From UBA3871 sp002392265 (GTDB taxonomy: Bacteria; Bacillota; Clostridia; Peptostreptococcales; Anaerovoracaceae): DNA of 27,181 nucleotides. Made by a program: the position numbers and the translations under genes. This document shows positions 15,707-23,867 of the stretch, one piece after another (position 1 is the first letter of the stretch; each line of letters opens with the position of its first letter). The stretch is from positions 1 through 27,181 of the forward strand of contig CAMOGS010000063.1 of the NCBI GenBank assembly GCA_946614255.1. Reading direction: 5' to 3'. The notes under the pieces were generated by a model. It did not search any database. It worked only from the letters and a program-made list of their open reading frames with translations, and was not told the DNA's origin.

Positions 15707-16404
15707 TGGCAATATTCGCCATAGCGGATCTGCATCTGTCCTTTGACCCACGCGTGAAGAAGCCCATGGACATATACGGCTCCAGATGGGAAAATCACGC
15801 GGAAAGGCTAAAGGAGCACTGCAGGGAAATGATAACAAACGAAGATACGGTGCTGATACCGGGGGACATATCTTGGGCCCTGCGGCCCGACGAGGCACTG
15901 ATGGACCTTGAATGGGTACACGAATCCATTCCGGGACAAAAGGTACTCCTAAAGGGAAATCACGAGCTCTGGTGGCAATCAGTATCAAAGCTTAATAAGC
16001 TGTATGACGACATGTTCTTTCTGCAGAATACTTTTTTCGAAGCGGAAGGAGCGGCGATATGCGGAACGAGGGGATGGCTCTGTCCGGGGGCGGCGGAGTA
16101 CACCCAGCAGGATGAAAAAATCTATAGGCGCGAGGCACTGAGGCTTGAAATGTCTCTGTCAGCTGCAAAGAAAGCAGGCTTTACGGACATTATTGGCGCG
16201 CTTCACTATCCGCCGACAGATGAAAGACATAATGCGAGCAGGTTCACGGAGCTGTTCGAGGAATACGGTGTAAAAAGGGTGTTCTATGGGCACTTACATG
16301 GCAGAGACGTTTGGCCGAAAGGCCTTAAGGGAATATATAAAGGTGTTGAATATAATCTGGTATCGCTCGATTATCTCGATGCGAAGCCGGTCAGAATCAG
16401 GTAA
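15706..16404 (+). CDS. Calcineurin-like metallophosphoesterase
   Basis: A 232-residue cytoplasmic phosphoesterase with the full dinuclear metal motif set: D8-x-H10 in IADLHLS, GDISWAL with D54, GNHELWW with N85-H86, then GALHYPP and GHLHGRD near the C-terminus. The branch is the Firmicutes group of single-domain proteins annotated simply as metallophosphoesterase. The substrate is unknown; candidates are nucleotide or phosphodiester compounds. The ATG overlaps the rmuC stop by one base (TGATG), with AAGAGG a few bases upstream, which indicates translational coupling. Its position before deoB may be chance. Confidence 0.87.
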   Translation: MAIFAIADLHLSFDPRVKKPMDIYGSRWENHAERLKEHCREMITNEDTVLIPGDISWALRPDEALMDLEWVHESIPGQKVLLKGNHELWWQSVSKLNKLYDDMFFLQNTFFEAEGAAICGTRGWLCPGAAEYTQQDEKIYRREALRLEMSLSAAKKAGFTDIIGALHYPPTDERHNASRFTELFEEYGVKRVFYGHLHGRDVWPKGLKGIYKGVEYNLVSLDYLDAKPVRIR

Positions 16405-16416
16405 GAGGTGAGAAAT

Positions 16417-17601
16417 ATGAAAAAAGTAAACAGAGTGACACTCATAGTAACAGACAGCCTTGGAATCGGAGAACTGCCGGATGCGGCAAAGTATGGCGAT
16501 GCAGGTGCAAACACTCTCGGCCATATCATGGATTATAATCCCGATTTAAAGGTCCCAAACCTAAAGAAACTCGGCTTTTTCAATATAGACGGAGCAGCAG
16601 GCGGGAAATTCAAGACAGAAAATCCGACAGGCTCCTTTGCAAAGCTCGGTGAAAAGTCCGTAGGAAAGGATACCATCACGGGGCACTGGGAGATTGCGGG
16701 TCTCTATACGGAGATTCCGTTCAAGACCTATCCGGACGGCTTTCCAAAAAGCTTTATCGAAGAATATGAAAAGGCAATAGGCAGCAAGGTCCTGGGCAAC
16801 TGTACAGCCTCCGGAACAGCCATTATCGAAGAGCTCGGACCGGAGCACGAGGCTACGGGATGCCCGATTGTATATACTTCGGCAGACAGCGTTTTCCAGA
16901 TTGCCGCAAATACAGCGGTAATCCCTATCGAAAGGCTGTACGAAATCTGCGAGATTGCGAGAAAAATGCTCGTAGGCGATGTAGCCTGCGGCCGAGTTAT
17001 CGCAAGACCTTATGTAAAAAATGAGGATGGCAGCCGCACACGCACCAGCCAGAGACACGACTATGCGGTTTCACCTCCAAACAAGACAGTTCTCGATTAT
17101 GTGAGCGAGAGCGGAAAGACATCCTATGCCGTAGGAAAGATAAGCGATATTTTTAACGGCAGAGGTGTTACGAAGAGTGTTCACACCGATAACAACATGG
17201 ATGGCGTGGACAAGACCATTGAGGCTCTGAAGGAAGATTTTGAAGGCTTTATCTTCACAAACCTTGTGGACTTTGATTCTCAGTACGGCCACAGACGCGA
17301 CGTCGAGGGATACGGCAGAGCAATCGAAGAATTTGATGCAAGGCTTCCTGAAATCATGGCAGCGATGAAGGAAGGCGACGTGCTGATGATATGCGCAGAC
17401 CATGGTAACGATCCGGTGCATACCGGCTGGGATCACACCAGAGAGTACATTCCTTTCGTTGCATGCGGGCAAAGAGTTAAAAGCGGAGTAAACTTAGGTG
17501 TTCGTTCGACCTTTGCGGATATAGGAGCCAGCATACTCGATATGCTTGGAATAGAAAGCAGGACGGAAATCGGCGAAAGCTTTGCGAGCGAGATAATATA
17601 A
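16417..17601 (+). CDS. deoB: Phosphopentomutase
   Basis: DeoB interconverts (deoxy)ribose-1-phosphate and the 5-phosphate, linking nucleoside breakdown to pentose metabolism. The 394-residue product belongs to the alkaline-phosphatase superfamily. D13 lies in IVTDSLGIGE, the phosphorylated residue is T86 in GKDTITGHWE, and the metal ligands sit in NLVDFDSQYGHRRD, CADHGND and TGWDHTREYIP. The length is standard for the Firmicutes form. An in-frame GTG at 16408 is possible, but AGAGGTGA at 16405-16412 is placed for the ATG at 16417. Pyrimidine-nucleoside phosphorylase follows after 28 bases and DeoD further along, which together supply its substrates. Confidence 0.95.
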   Translation: MKKVNRVTLIVTDSLGIGELPDAAKYGDAGANTLGHIMDYNPDLKVPNLKKLGFFNIDGAAGGKFKTENPTGSFAKLGEKSVGKDTITGHWEIAGLYTEIPFKTYPDGFPKSFIEEYEKAIGSKVLGNCTASGTAIIEELGPEHEATGCPIVYTSADSVFQIAANTAVIPIERLYEICEIARKMLVGDVACGRVIARPYVKNEDGSRTRTSQRHDYAVSPPNKTVLDYVSESGKTSYAVGKISDIFNGRGVTKSVHTDNNMDGVDKTIEALKEDFEGFIFTNLVDFDSQYGHRRDVEGYGRAIEEFDARLPEIMAAMKEGDVLMICADHGNDPVHTGWDHTREYIPFVACGQRVKSGVNLGVRSTFADIGASILDMLGIESRTEIGESFASEII

Positions 17602-17629
17602 TAGCTTATTTACAAAAGAGGTAATGCGT

Positions 17630-18940
17630 ATGAAAATGTATGATATTATTTTGAAGAAGCGTGAAGGCGGCAGCCTGAGCACTGAAGAAATAGAATACTT
17701 TGTAAAAGGTGTAACCGACGGAAGTATACCGGAATATCAGACATCAGCGCTTTTAATGGCCATACTTTGGAGAGGCATGAGCAGTGAAGAGACCTATGTG
17801 CTGACAAAAGCCATGAAATATTCCGGAGACGTAGTTGACCTTTCCGGGATAAAAGGCATAAAGGTTGACAAGCATTCTACCGGAGGCGTTGGCGACAAGA
17901 CTACACTCATAGTTGCACCGCTTGCCGCAGCATGCGGAGTGAAGGTTGCAAAGATGAGCGGCAGGGGTCTGGGCTTCACAGGGGGCACAGTGGATAAAAT
18001 GGAGTCAATTCCGGGCTTTAGGACAGCTCTGGAGCCTGAAGAGTTCTTTAAGCAGGTCAGCGAGGTCGGGATGTCGGTTATCGGTCAGACGGCTCATGTG
18101 GCACCTGCAGATAAAAAGCTTTACGCACTGCGCGATGTAACTGCAACAGTTGATAACCTGAGCCTGATTACCAGCAGCATAATGAGCAAAAAGCTGGCGT
18201 GCGGCTCTGATGCAATCGTTCTCGATGTAAAATGCGGAGATGGCGCATTTATGAAGAATGAAGAGATGGCTGCAAAGCTTAGTAACATGATGTGTGAAAT
18301 CGGCAGGGCAGACGGTAAAAAGACCGTTGCGGTGATTACCGATATGAATCAGCCTCTCGGAAATGCCGTAGGAAACAGCCTGGAGGTAATCGAAGCAATC
18401 GAAGTTCTGAAGGGCCGCGGTCCAAAGGATATTGAGGAGCTTTCACTAAAGCTTGCAGGCATTATGATTTACATCGGCGGGCAGGCATCCTCCGCTGAGG
18501 AAGGCGAAAAGAAGGCGGCAGAGGCACTTACGAGCGGAAGGGCGCTGGAGGTGTTCGGAAGATTTGTTTCTGCACAGGGCGGTAATCCTGAGATTGTAAA
18601 TGATTACAAGCTTTTTCCGCAGCACAGCATCGAAAAGAAAATTTGCGCAAAGGCGGACGGCTATGTTGCTGAAATCAAAGCGATGTGCATTGGGCTTGCC
18701 AGCCAGCATTCCGGTGCGGGCAGAGCAACAAAGGAGGACGAAATCGATCTTTCGGCGGGCATATACCTTGAAAAGAAGGTTGGAGCAGCTGTAAAGACAG
18801 GAGAACTCCTTGCTACGGTTTACGGAAATGATGAATCAAAGGTTTCGGCAGCAGCCGCAGAAATAGAAAAGGCATTTGTGATTACAAATAACAAGCCTGA
18901 GACTCCGGTTTTAATAAAGCGAATCATTGGTTTGCAGTAG
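17630..18940 (+). CDS. pdp: Pyrimidine-nucleoside phosphorylase
   Basis: The enzyme cleaves uridine, thymidine and deoxyuridine with phosphate to base plus (deoxy)ribose-1-phosphate, the substrate of the DeoB just upstream. The 436-residue product has the family signature SGRGLGFTGGTVDKMES (about 109-125), the phosphate site KHSTGGVGDKTTL (about 82-94) and SSIMSKKLACGSDAIVLDVK. The Gly-x-Gly-Ala-Phe loop reads CGDGAF, where many homologues have TGAGAF. The C-terminal lobe is complete. Three ATGs are near the start (17624, 17630, 17636). 17630 gives MKMYDIILKK, which aligns with the Bacillus enzyme start, and has AGAGGT seven bases upstream. The Pdp name is preferred over DeoA because Bacillota enzymes of this type are usually broad in specificity. 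Confidence 0.93.
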   Translation: MKMYDIILKKREGGSLSTEEIEYFVKGVTDGSIPEYQTSALLMAILWRGMSSEETYVLTKAMKYSGDVVDLSGIKGIKVDKHSTGGVGDKTTLIVAPLAAACGVKVAKMSGRGLGFTGGTVDKMESIPGFRTALEPEEFFKQVSEVGMSVIGQTAHVAPADKKLYALRDVTATVDNLSLITSSIMSKKLACGSDAIVLDVKCGDGAFMKNEEMAAKLSNMMCEIGRADGKKTVAVITDMNQPLGNAVGNSLEVIEAIEVLKGRGPKDIEELSLKLAGIMIYIGGQASSAEEGEKKAAEALTSGRALEVFGRFVSAQGGNPEIVNDYKLFPQHSIEKKICAKADGYVAEIKAMCIGLASQHSGAGRATKEDEIDLSAGIYLEKKVGAAVKTGELLATVYGNDESKVSAAAAEIEKAFVITNNKPETPVLIKRIIGLQ

Positions 18941-18972
18941 CCTTTGCTGCAAAATACAGTTGAGGTAATTTG

Positions 18973-19410
18973 ATGAACGACTTTTTTTACAGAATGTCAA
19001 ACAGCATCAGGCGGTTTTTCCTGGGCAGGCGCGGGATTGATGAGTATGGCAAATTCCTGCTTGCGCTTTCGTTTGTGCTGTTTTTCATTTCAGTGTTTAC
19101 AAGAGGCGGCATAGGCCACCTGTTTAACATAGGAGCGTGGATTGCACTGATATGGTTTTATGCGCGGTTAACCTCCAGGAATATTTCAAAGAGGCAGCAG
19201 GAAAACCTGAACTATCTGCAGTACAAAGGCAAGGTAATCAGAAAGCTTCATCTTGCCAAAGCGCGGACCGGCTACAATTCAAATACGGGCATATATTACA
19301 AGTACTTTGAGTGTCCTTACTGCGGACAGATGTGCAGAGTTCCTAAAAATAAGGGGCTAATCAAAATAACATGCCCGACCTGCGGCAAGGCCTTTGAAAA
19401 GAGGAGCTAA
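18973..19410 (+). CDS. Small membrane protein with C-terminal zinc ribbon
   Basis: A 145-residue protein of no named function. The basic N-terminus (with RRFFLGRRG) leads into two hydrophobic helices (about 28-42 and 47-65) joined by a short turn, so both ends are probably cytoplasmic. After a basic linker, the C-terminus carries CPYCGQMC ... CPTCGKAF, a CxxC/CxxC zinc-ribbon pattern. Similar proteins occur in Clostridia. TGAGGTAA at 18961-18968 serves the ATG at 18973; the TTG one codon earlier is less likely. Only two bases separate it from the DUF5685 gene, which itself overlaps the J-domain gene, so these three act as one unit. The ribbon could bind protein or nucleic acid near the membrane (inference). 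Confidence 0.8.
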   Translation: MNDFFYRMSNSIRRFFLGRRGIDEYGKFLLALSFVLFFISVFTRGGIGHLFNIGAWIALIWFYARLTSRNISKRQQENLNYLQYKGKVIRKLHLAKARTGYNSNTGIYYKYFECPYCGQMCRVPKNKGLIKITCPTCGKAFEKRS

Positions 19411-19412
19411 AG

Positions 19413-20261
19413 ATGCTGGGTTATGTTATGGCATTTAAGCCTGAACTTAAGATGCGGGAATACGAGATTTATCGCTCGTATTACTGTGGTGTCTGTAAGT
19501 CTGTGGGTGAAAGGTACGGTCAGCTTCCGAGGCTGGCGCTGTCTTACGACTTCGCTTTTCTGGCGCTGTTGCTTTCGGCACTTTCGGAAGATGCAGAGGA
19601 TGCGAAGCTAGAACACTGCATAATACATCCCGTGCGGCGCATTCCGATTACGAGAAACAGTGCGGCAATCGAATATGCGGCGGATATGATGGTGCTTTTG
19701 GTATATTACAATATGCTTGACGATAAAAAGGACGAGCATCACATCAGAGGCAGCATAGGAAGCAGCGTACTCAGGCGCCATGCGCACGGTCTTTTGGAGA
19801 AATATCCCGATGTGGCGCAGTGCATAGAGGAAAGGCTTGAATATCTTTCAGGGCTCGAGGCTGAAAAGTGTGACAGCATAGATATTACCGGAGATGCTTT
19901 TGCGGATATCATGGCAAAGGTATTCGGCGGTGACAGCATCAGGAAAAGCTTTGGCGGAGAAACAGCACGTATTCTGGAGAATCTGGGACGCAATCTCGGC
20001 AGGTGGATTTATCTCGCCGACGCGCTCGACGATTACGAGGATGATGTGAAGAGCGGCAGCTATAATCCGTTTATTTACAGAAAGAACGGAAAAGCAGGTG
20101 CAGAAGATGTTCTTTACGCCTGCCTTGCGGAGATGGAAAAAAGCTATGCGCTTTTGGATATTCGCAAAAATAAAGGCGTTATAGATAATATAGTTTATTG
20201 GGGGCTTAGCAGAAAAAGTGACATTCTGCTTGGGAAAGAGAAAGGAGAAAATAATAAATGA
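19413..20261 (+). CDS. DUF5685 family protein
   Basis: A 282-residue, mainly helical cytoplasmic protein recognised as DUF5685 from its N-terminus: MLGYVMAFKPELKMREYEIY followed by YYCGVCKSVGERYG and LALSYDFAFLALLLSAL. The family is uncharacterised. Visible features are the CxxC (CGVC) near residue 25, conserved acidic and basic residues such as YNMLDDKKDE, and DDYEDDVKSGSYNPF near 208-222. Alternating Asp clusters within helices recall metal-binding or isoprenoid-enzyme-like bundles, but that is only an impression. AGGAG at 19401-19405 precedes the ATG. It overlaps the following J-domain gene by four bases (ATGA), so the two are translationally coupled. Confidence 0.8.
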   Translation: MLGYVMAFKPELKMREYEIYRSYYCGVCKSVGERYGQLPRLALSYDFAFLALLLSALSEDAEDAKLEHCIIHPVRRIPITRNSAAIEYAADMMVLLVYYNMLDDKKDEHHIRGSIGSSVLRRHAHGLLEKYPDVAQCIEERLEYLSGLEAEKCDSIDITGDAFADIMAKVFGGDSIRKSFGGETARILENLGRNLGRWIYLADALDDYEDDVKSGSYNPFIYRKNGKAGAEDVLYACLAEMEKSYALLDIRKNKGVIDNIVYWGLSRKSDILLGKEKGENNK

Positions 20262-20839
20262 GAGATCCTTACGAGGTATTGGAAGTAAGCAAAAACGCAT
20301 CAATGGATGAAATCAGAGCTTCTTACAAGAGGCTGATAAAGAAATATCATCCCGATCAGTATCAGAATAATCCTCTCGCCGATTTGGCGCAGGAAAAACT
20401 GAAGGAAGTAAATGAAGCATACGAGCAGCTCTGTCAGATGAAGGGCGAAAGTAGCGGCAGCTACAGCCAAAGCAATTACAGCAGCGGCTCAGGCAGAGCC
20501 GATTACAATGCGGTCAGGACCTATATTGACATGGGTAATCTCGATACTGCAGCGACAATCCTAAATAATTCCACGGACAGAAATGCGGAGTGGCATTTCC
20601 TTTCGGGTATGGTAGCTTACAGAAGAGGATGGTATAATCAGGCGGCAGGACTTGTGCAGCGTGCGGTTGATATGGACCCAAACAACCTTGAATATCGCAG
20701 AAATCTGCAGGCAATGCAGGGAGGCGGCTTCCGTCAGGCAAATCCTTATCGCTCGGCATCGTATAATTCGTACGATGATGCGTTTTGCAGAGCATGTCAG
20801 GCATATCTTTGTCTTGACTGTCTTTGCGACTGTTTCTAA
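20258..20839 (+). CDS. J-domain protein with TPR-like region and Cys-rich tail
   Basis: A 193-residue protein that begins directly with a J-domain (residues 3-62, HPD at 31-33), the part that stimulates Hsp70 (DnaK) ATPase. A Ser/Gly/Tyr-rich linker (64-80) follows, then a TPR-like helical pair (about 85-150, YNQAAGLVQRAVDMDPNNLEY). The last 17 residues hold six cysteines (CRACQ, CLDCLCDCF). It lacks the zinc-finger and substrate domains of DnaJ, so it is a specialised co-chaperone. The Cys tail could bind metal or a partner. It starts within the stop of the DUF5685 gene, with AAAGGAGA upstream, and the coupling suggests it delivers Hsp70 to that protein or its target (inference). No dnaK is in the window. 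Confidence 0.87.
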   Translation: MRDPYEVLEVSKNASMDEIRASYKRLIKKYHPDQYQNNPLADLAQEKLKEVNEAYEQLCQMKGESSGSYSQSNYSSGSGRADYNAVRTYIDMGNLDTAATILNNSTDRNAEWHFLSGMVAYRRGWYNQAAGLVQRAVDMDPNNLEYRRNLQAMQGGGFRQANPYRSASYNSYDDAFCRACQAYLCLDCLCDCF

Positions 20840-20871
20840 TGCGGAATAGCTGTGGCTGCGAAGGATAGAAA

Positions 20872-21417
20872 ATGAAGACAAAAACCAACAATTTAGTGCT
20901 GGGAGCGCTCTTTTCCGCACTCTCGTTTGTGTTCCTGTTTCTTGCAGGGATAGTTCCGGGGGTGGAGATGACACTCTATGCGGTAGCGTCTGCTTTTCCG
21001 GCGCTGATGATAATTGAGGCGGGCAGGGCGGCATGGCATGAGGAAAAACAGCCGAGCGCAATCCCCGGAGTTTTGGTATATGCAGTGACCGTGCTTTTGG
21101 GTTTTTTAATTATGCCAAACAAGCTCGCGATTGTGCCCTATGCAATGTTTTTCGGTATTTGGGGTATAATCAAATACTATATTGAAAAGTTTAATCATCC
21201 CGTAACGAGAAACGGACTGAAAATAATCTTATTCGGAGGTATTTTCAGCATTGGATATTTGGGCTTTAGAGAGATTTGTTTTGGCAACATCACAATGCCC
21301 GAGCTGGCATTCCCGATAATGCTGGTAGCGGCGGTGGCGGTTTTGATGCTGTACGATTATATTTTCTCTTTGGGGATTCAGTACTATATAAAGCGTGTGC
21401 ACGGCGGAAAGCTGTAG
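20872..21417 (+). CDS. Six-helix membrane protein resembling ECF transporter S components
   Basis: A 181-residue integral membrane protein with about six predicted helices (roughly 8-28, 32-50, 63-81, 85-103, 115-132, 143-168). The size, helix count and N-terminal pattern (LVLGALFSALSFVFLF) resemble substrate-binding S components of energy-coupling factor vitamin transporters. I cannot name a substrate, and no EcfA or EcfT gene is nearby. Solitary S components that share an energy module are common in Firmicutes. GAAGGATAG precedes the ATG. It lies 32 bases after the J-domain gene and 12 bases before the next gene, so it is probably in the same transcript. A DUF-type membrane protein unrelated to ECF is equally possible. 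Confidence 0.7.
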   Translation: MKTKTNNLVLGALFSALSFVFLFLAGIVPGVEMTLYAVASAFPALMIIEAGRAAWHEEKQPSAIPGVLVYAVTVLLGFLIMPNKLAIVPYAMFFGIWGIIKYYIEKFNHPVTRNGLKIILFGGIFSIGYLGFREICFGNITMPELAFPIMLVAAVAVLMLYDYIFSLGIQYYIKRVHGGKL

Positions 21418-21429
21418 GGGGTGTATGGG

Positions 21430-22014
21430 ATGACGAATGAAGCCTTATATAAAATAATACAGATGGTGCTCGAGAACAAATCGGAAATCGTGCGCCTTGC
21501 GGACTATCTCGATCCGGCAGAGCTTGGGCGGGGGATTCTGGCAATACCTGAGGAGCTTGTAAATGCGGGGCTGAGACCTTATATAATGGGGCTGTCGCCT
21601 ATGATAAGCGATTATAAGCTGAAGCTTTCGGACGGCAGCATCGCACTATTTGCAGAGGCAGATGTGCCAAAGGTCGGCGCAGTAAAGCTGAACTATCTCT
21701 TTACGGTAAATGAGCTTGCCTTCGGAAATAGCGGGCGCAGGCTGATTGCAAGCTTCAGCGAGCAGGCGGAGGCTGCGGGCACAATGGGTAAAATGGCTCT
21801 TTCGGCATTAAAGCTAAAGGGACCGCTCCTTGAGACTGCAGCGCAGCTTGCAAAGGCAAAAGTGAACTTGGGTGATGCAATATATGTTTCGGGAAACTCG
21901 CTGGCGGTGGATATCGACAGCTTGCCGGTAGCACATAAAATCCCGAAGGAACTCAATTTGCAATATATCGGCTCGGATAACGGGCAATTGAAACTTCGTT
22001 ATTGGTTGGACTAG
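21430..22014 (+). CDS. Conserved-looking protein of unknown function
   Basis: I do not recognise this 194-residue protein. It has no signal peptide or membrane helix. The N-terminal ~50 residues look helical. A central stretch of alternating hydrophobic residues (YKLKLSDGSIALFAEADV, then VGAVKLNYLFTVNELAF) looks like beta strands. A helical, Ala/Lys-rich segment and a final strand pair ending NGQLKLRYWLD follow. The beta part is faintly like lipid-binding LmeA/DUF2993-type proteins, but this is weak. GGGGGTG at 21417-21423 is placed for the ATG at 21430; an in-frame GTG at 21421 is less likely. It follows the six-helix membrane protein closely, so a membrane-related role is possible. The codon use looks like that of its neighbours. 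Confidence 0.65.
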   Translation: MTNEALYKIIQMVLENKSEIVRLADYLDPAELGRGILAIPEELVNAGLRPYIMGLSPMISDYKLKLSDGSIALFAEADVPKVGAVKLNYLFTVNELAFGNSGRRLIASFSEQAEAAGTMGKMALSALKLKGPLLETAAQLAKAKVNLGDAIYVSGNSLAVDIDSLPVAHKIPKELNLQYIGSDNGQLKLRYWLD

Positions 22015-22060
22015 GAATGTCATAGCCCACTTAGGCTTGACAGTAAAAGGAGGACAAAAA

Positions 22061-22762
22061 ATGAGTAATCATATTGGAGCAAAAAAGGGACAGATTGCAG
22101 AATCGATTCTTTTACCGGGCGATCCGCTTCGCGCAAAGTTTATCGCGGAGAATTTCCTGACAGGTGCGGAAAAGTATAACGACATCCGTGGAATGCTCGG
22201 GTTCACAGGAACCTACAAGGGTGTACCCGTATCCGTTCAGGGAACAGGCATGGGAATGCCGAGCATGGGTATCTATTCGTGGGAGCTCATGAATGATTAT
22301 GGTGTAGAGAACCTCGTTCGAATCGGTACAGCCGGCTCCTTTAACGAGGGCATTCGCTGCAGAGACATCGTTGTGGCTCTTTCGGCATCCGCTGAGAGCA
22401 GCTATGTGGACAATTTTGATCTGCCGGGGACTTACGCTCCGACATGCAGCTACGATCTTTTAGTAAAGACTCAGAAGGCTGCGGAAGCAAACGGACTTAC
22501 ATTTAAAGCCGGCAACGTCGTATCCGTAGACGTGTTCTACGACCTTCGCGAAGGCTGGAAGAAGTGGGCCGGCATGGGGGTACTTGGCGTAGATATGGAA
22601 GCTGCGGCTCTTTACATGAATGCGGCCTACTTAAAGAAGAACGCTCTCACAATTCTCACAATCTCGAATGACTTCCTGACAGGCGAGGAAACCACCGCCG
22701 AGGAACGCGAAAAGACATTTACGGATATGATGAAGCTGGCACTGGAGGCAGTGACAAACTAG
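22061..22762 (+). CDS. deoD: Purine-nucleoside phosphorylase, DeoD (hexameric) type
   Basis: The enzyme cleaves purine nucleosides with phosphate, feeding ribose-1-phosphate to DeoB. The 233-residue product has the hexameric PNP motifs: LLPGDPLRAKF (R24), DIRGMLGFTGTYKG (R43), GTGMGMPSMGIY, RIGTAGS (R87) and the nucleoside site VDMEAAALY (about 178-186). The loop with the catalytic Asp of E. coli DeoD (SDHIRTHE) reads SNDFLTGE, so the aligned residue is Asn203, with Asp204 beside it. This may shift preference towards 6-oxopurine nucleosides (inference). AAAGGAGGA at 22046-22054 sets the ATG at 22061. It is separated from deoB and pdp by five other genes, all on the same strand. Confidence 0.92.
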   Translation: MSNHIGAKKGQIAESILLPGDPLRAKFIAENFLTGAEKYNDIRGMLGFTGTYKGVPVSVQGTGMGMPSMGIYSWELMNDYGVENLVRIGTAGSFNEGIRCRDIVVALSASAESSYVDNFDLPGTYAPTCSYDLLVKTQKAAEANGLTFKAGNVVSVDVFYDLREGWKKWAGMGVLGVDMEAAALYMNAAYLKKNALTILTISNDFLTGEETTAEEREKTFTDMMKLALEAVTN

Positions 22763-22794
22763 ATACGGTTGAGAGTGCAAAAGAGGTGAGCGTG

Positions 22795-23838
22795 ATGAAA
22801 AAATTATTAATGTTGGTGCTTTCGCTGTGTCTGGTGCTTGCGATGGCAGTGCCTTGCTTTGCATCGGGGAATGCTGTATTTTCAAAGGACACAAAACTTA
22901 CAAAGTTTATAAACCGTTATGATAACGTAACAGTAAAGACGGGTGTGAGCCTCACAATGAATCCGGTTTCCGGCGATCCGCAGGGGCTTGAGATAGTAAA
23001 AAGTCTCACCGTGGAAACAGGCGGTAGCATTGCAGGTGGCTCGATTATATTCGAGCGCGGTGCTGTTTCAAGCGGGCTTCCGCTCTATTACATAGCAGCC
23101 GGCAGTGAAGTGCTCCTTACGGTCAGCCTTTCCGAGCTTTGCGCGGCTTTTCCGCAGAGCGACTACAGGCCTACCTTTTGGTACGAAAGCGCGACAGGGC
23201 ATTATGTGCTTCACGGCAACACCTTTGAATCCGATCCGTTTAACGCGCCTGAACCTTCGGGGACAGTAAGCGACGAGGGCACACAGCAGCTTGCAGAGGG
23301 ACTTAAAGCTTTAGGCCTCTTTGCGGGAAGTGACAAGGGCTTCGAGCTTGACCGCGTGCCGACAAGAGTCGAGGAAGTGGTGCTGCTGCTTAGACTTCTC
23401 GGCCACAGCGACGCAGAGCTGAAGGCTTACACGTCAGAAGCTTGCCCATTTACAGATGTGCCGACATGGGCGGAAGGCTATGTGGCTTATGCTTACGATA
23501 ACGGGCTGGCGAACGGCATAAGCAGTGACAAATTCGGCGCAAGCGTGCCTGCGACGGCGCAAATGTTCTGCACCTTCACACTTCGCGCGCTTGGCTTTAA
23601 CGATAATGCGGCAAAGGGCAGCACGGACTTTACTTATGCGGAGGCGGTTTCGTTTGCGGGCAGGAACGGGCTGCTGCGTGGGGATAGTGATGTGACAGGC
23701 TTTAACCGCGGAGCATGCGTGCGTATTATGGAATCGGCGCTTCGCCAGAGCACAAAGGATGGCGTAAGACTTTGGGAAAAGCTTGCAAGGGCGGGCGTGT
23801 TTACCGAAGAGGCGTACAAACAGGCCATGCCGCAATAG
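22795..23838 (+). CDS. Exported protein with S-layer homology (SLH) domain
   Basis: A 347-residue secreted protein with a clear signal peptide (KKLLMLVLSLCLVLAMAV core, cleavage likely after CFA near residue 24). The N-terminal ~150 residues are beta-rich and not recognised. The second half carries two to three SLH motifs. The best is CPFTDVPTWAEGYVAYAYDN through GLANGISSDKFG to TLRALGF; weaker copies lie before (LKALGLFAGSD...) and after it (AGRNGLLRGDSDV...). SLH domains anchor proteins to pyruvylated secondary wall polymers, so it probably sits on the cell wall. An in-frame GTG at 22786 exists, but AAGAGGTGA at 22781-22789 is spaced for the ATG at 22795. Its ligand is not apparent. It lies 32 bases after deoD. 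Confidence 0.85.
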   Translation: MKKLLMLVLSLCLVLAMAVPCFASGNAVFSKDTKLTKFINRYDNVTVKTGVSLTMNPVSGDPQGLEIVKSLTVETGGSIAGGSIIFERGAVSSGLPLYYIAAGSEVLLTVSLSELCAAFPQSDYRPTFWYESATGHYVLHGNTFESDPFNAPEPSGTVSDEGTQQLAEGLKALGLFAGSDKGFELDRVPTRVEEVVLLLRLLGHSDAELKAYTSEACPFTDVPTWAEGYVAYAYDNGLANGISSDKFGASVPATAQMFCTFTLRALGFNDNAAKGSTDFTYAEAVSFAGRNGLLRGDSDVTGFNRGACVRIMESALRQSTKDGVRLWEKLARAGVFTEEAYKQAMPQ

Positions 23839-23867
23839 GGGCGCGAAGCAGAAAGACAAGGTAAAGT

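Noticed and set aside
18931..18953. TTTGCAG/CTGCAAA hairpin at the end of pdp as a terminator
   Set aside because: The stem is seven mostly AT pairs with a nine-base loop and no T run follows; it also includes the stop codon.
22036..22066. TTGACA before deoD as a -35 box
   Set aside because: No -10 box lies 16-19 bases downstream, where the ribosome binding site and start codon stand instead.
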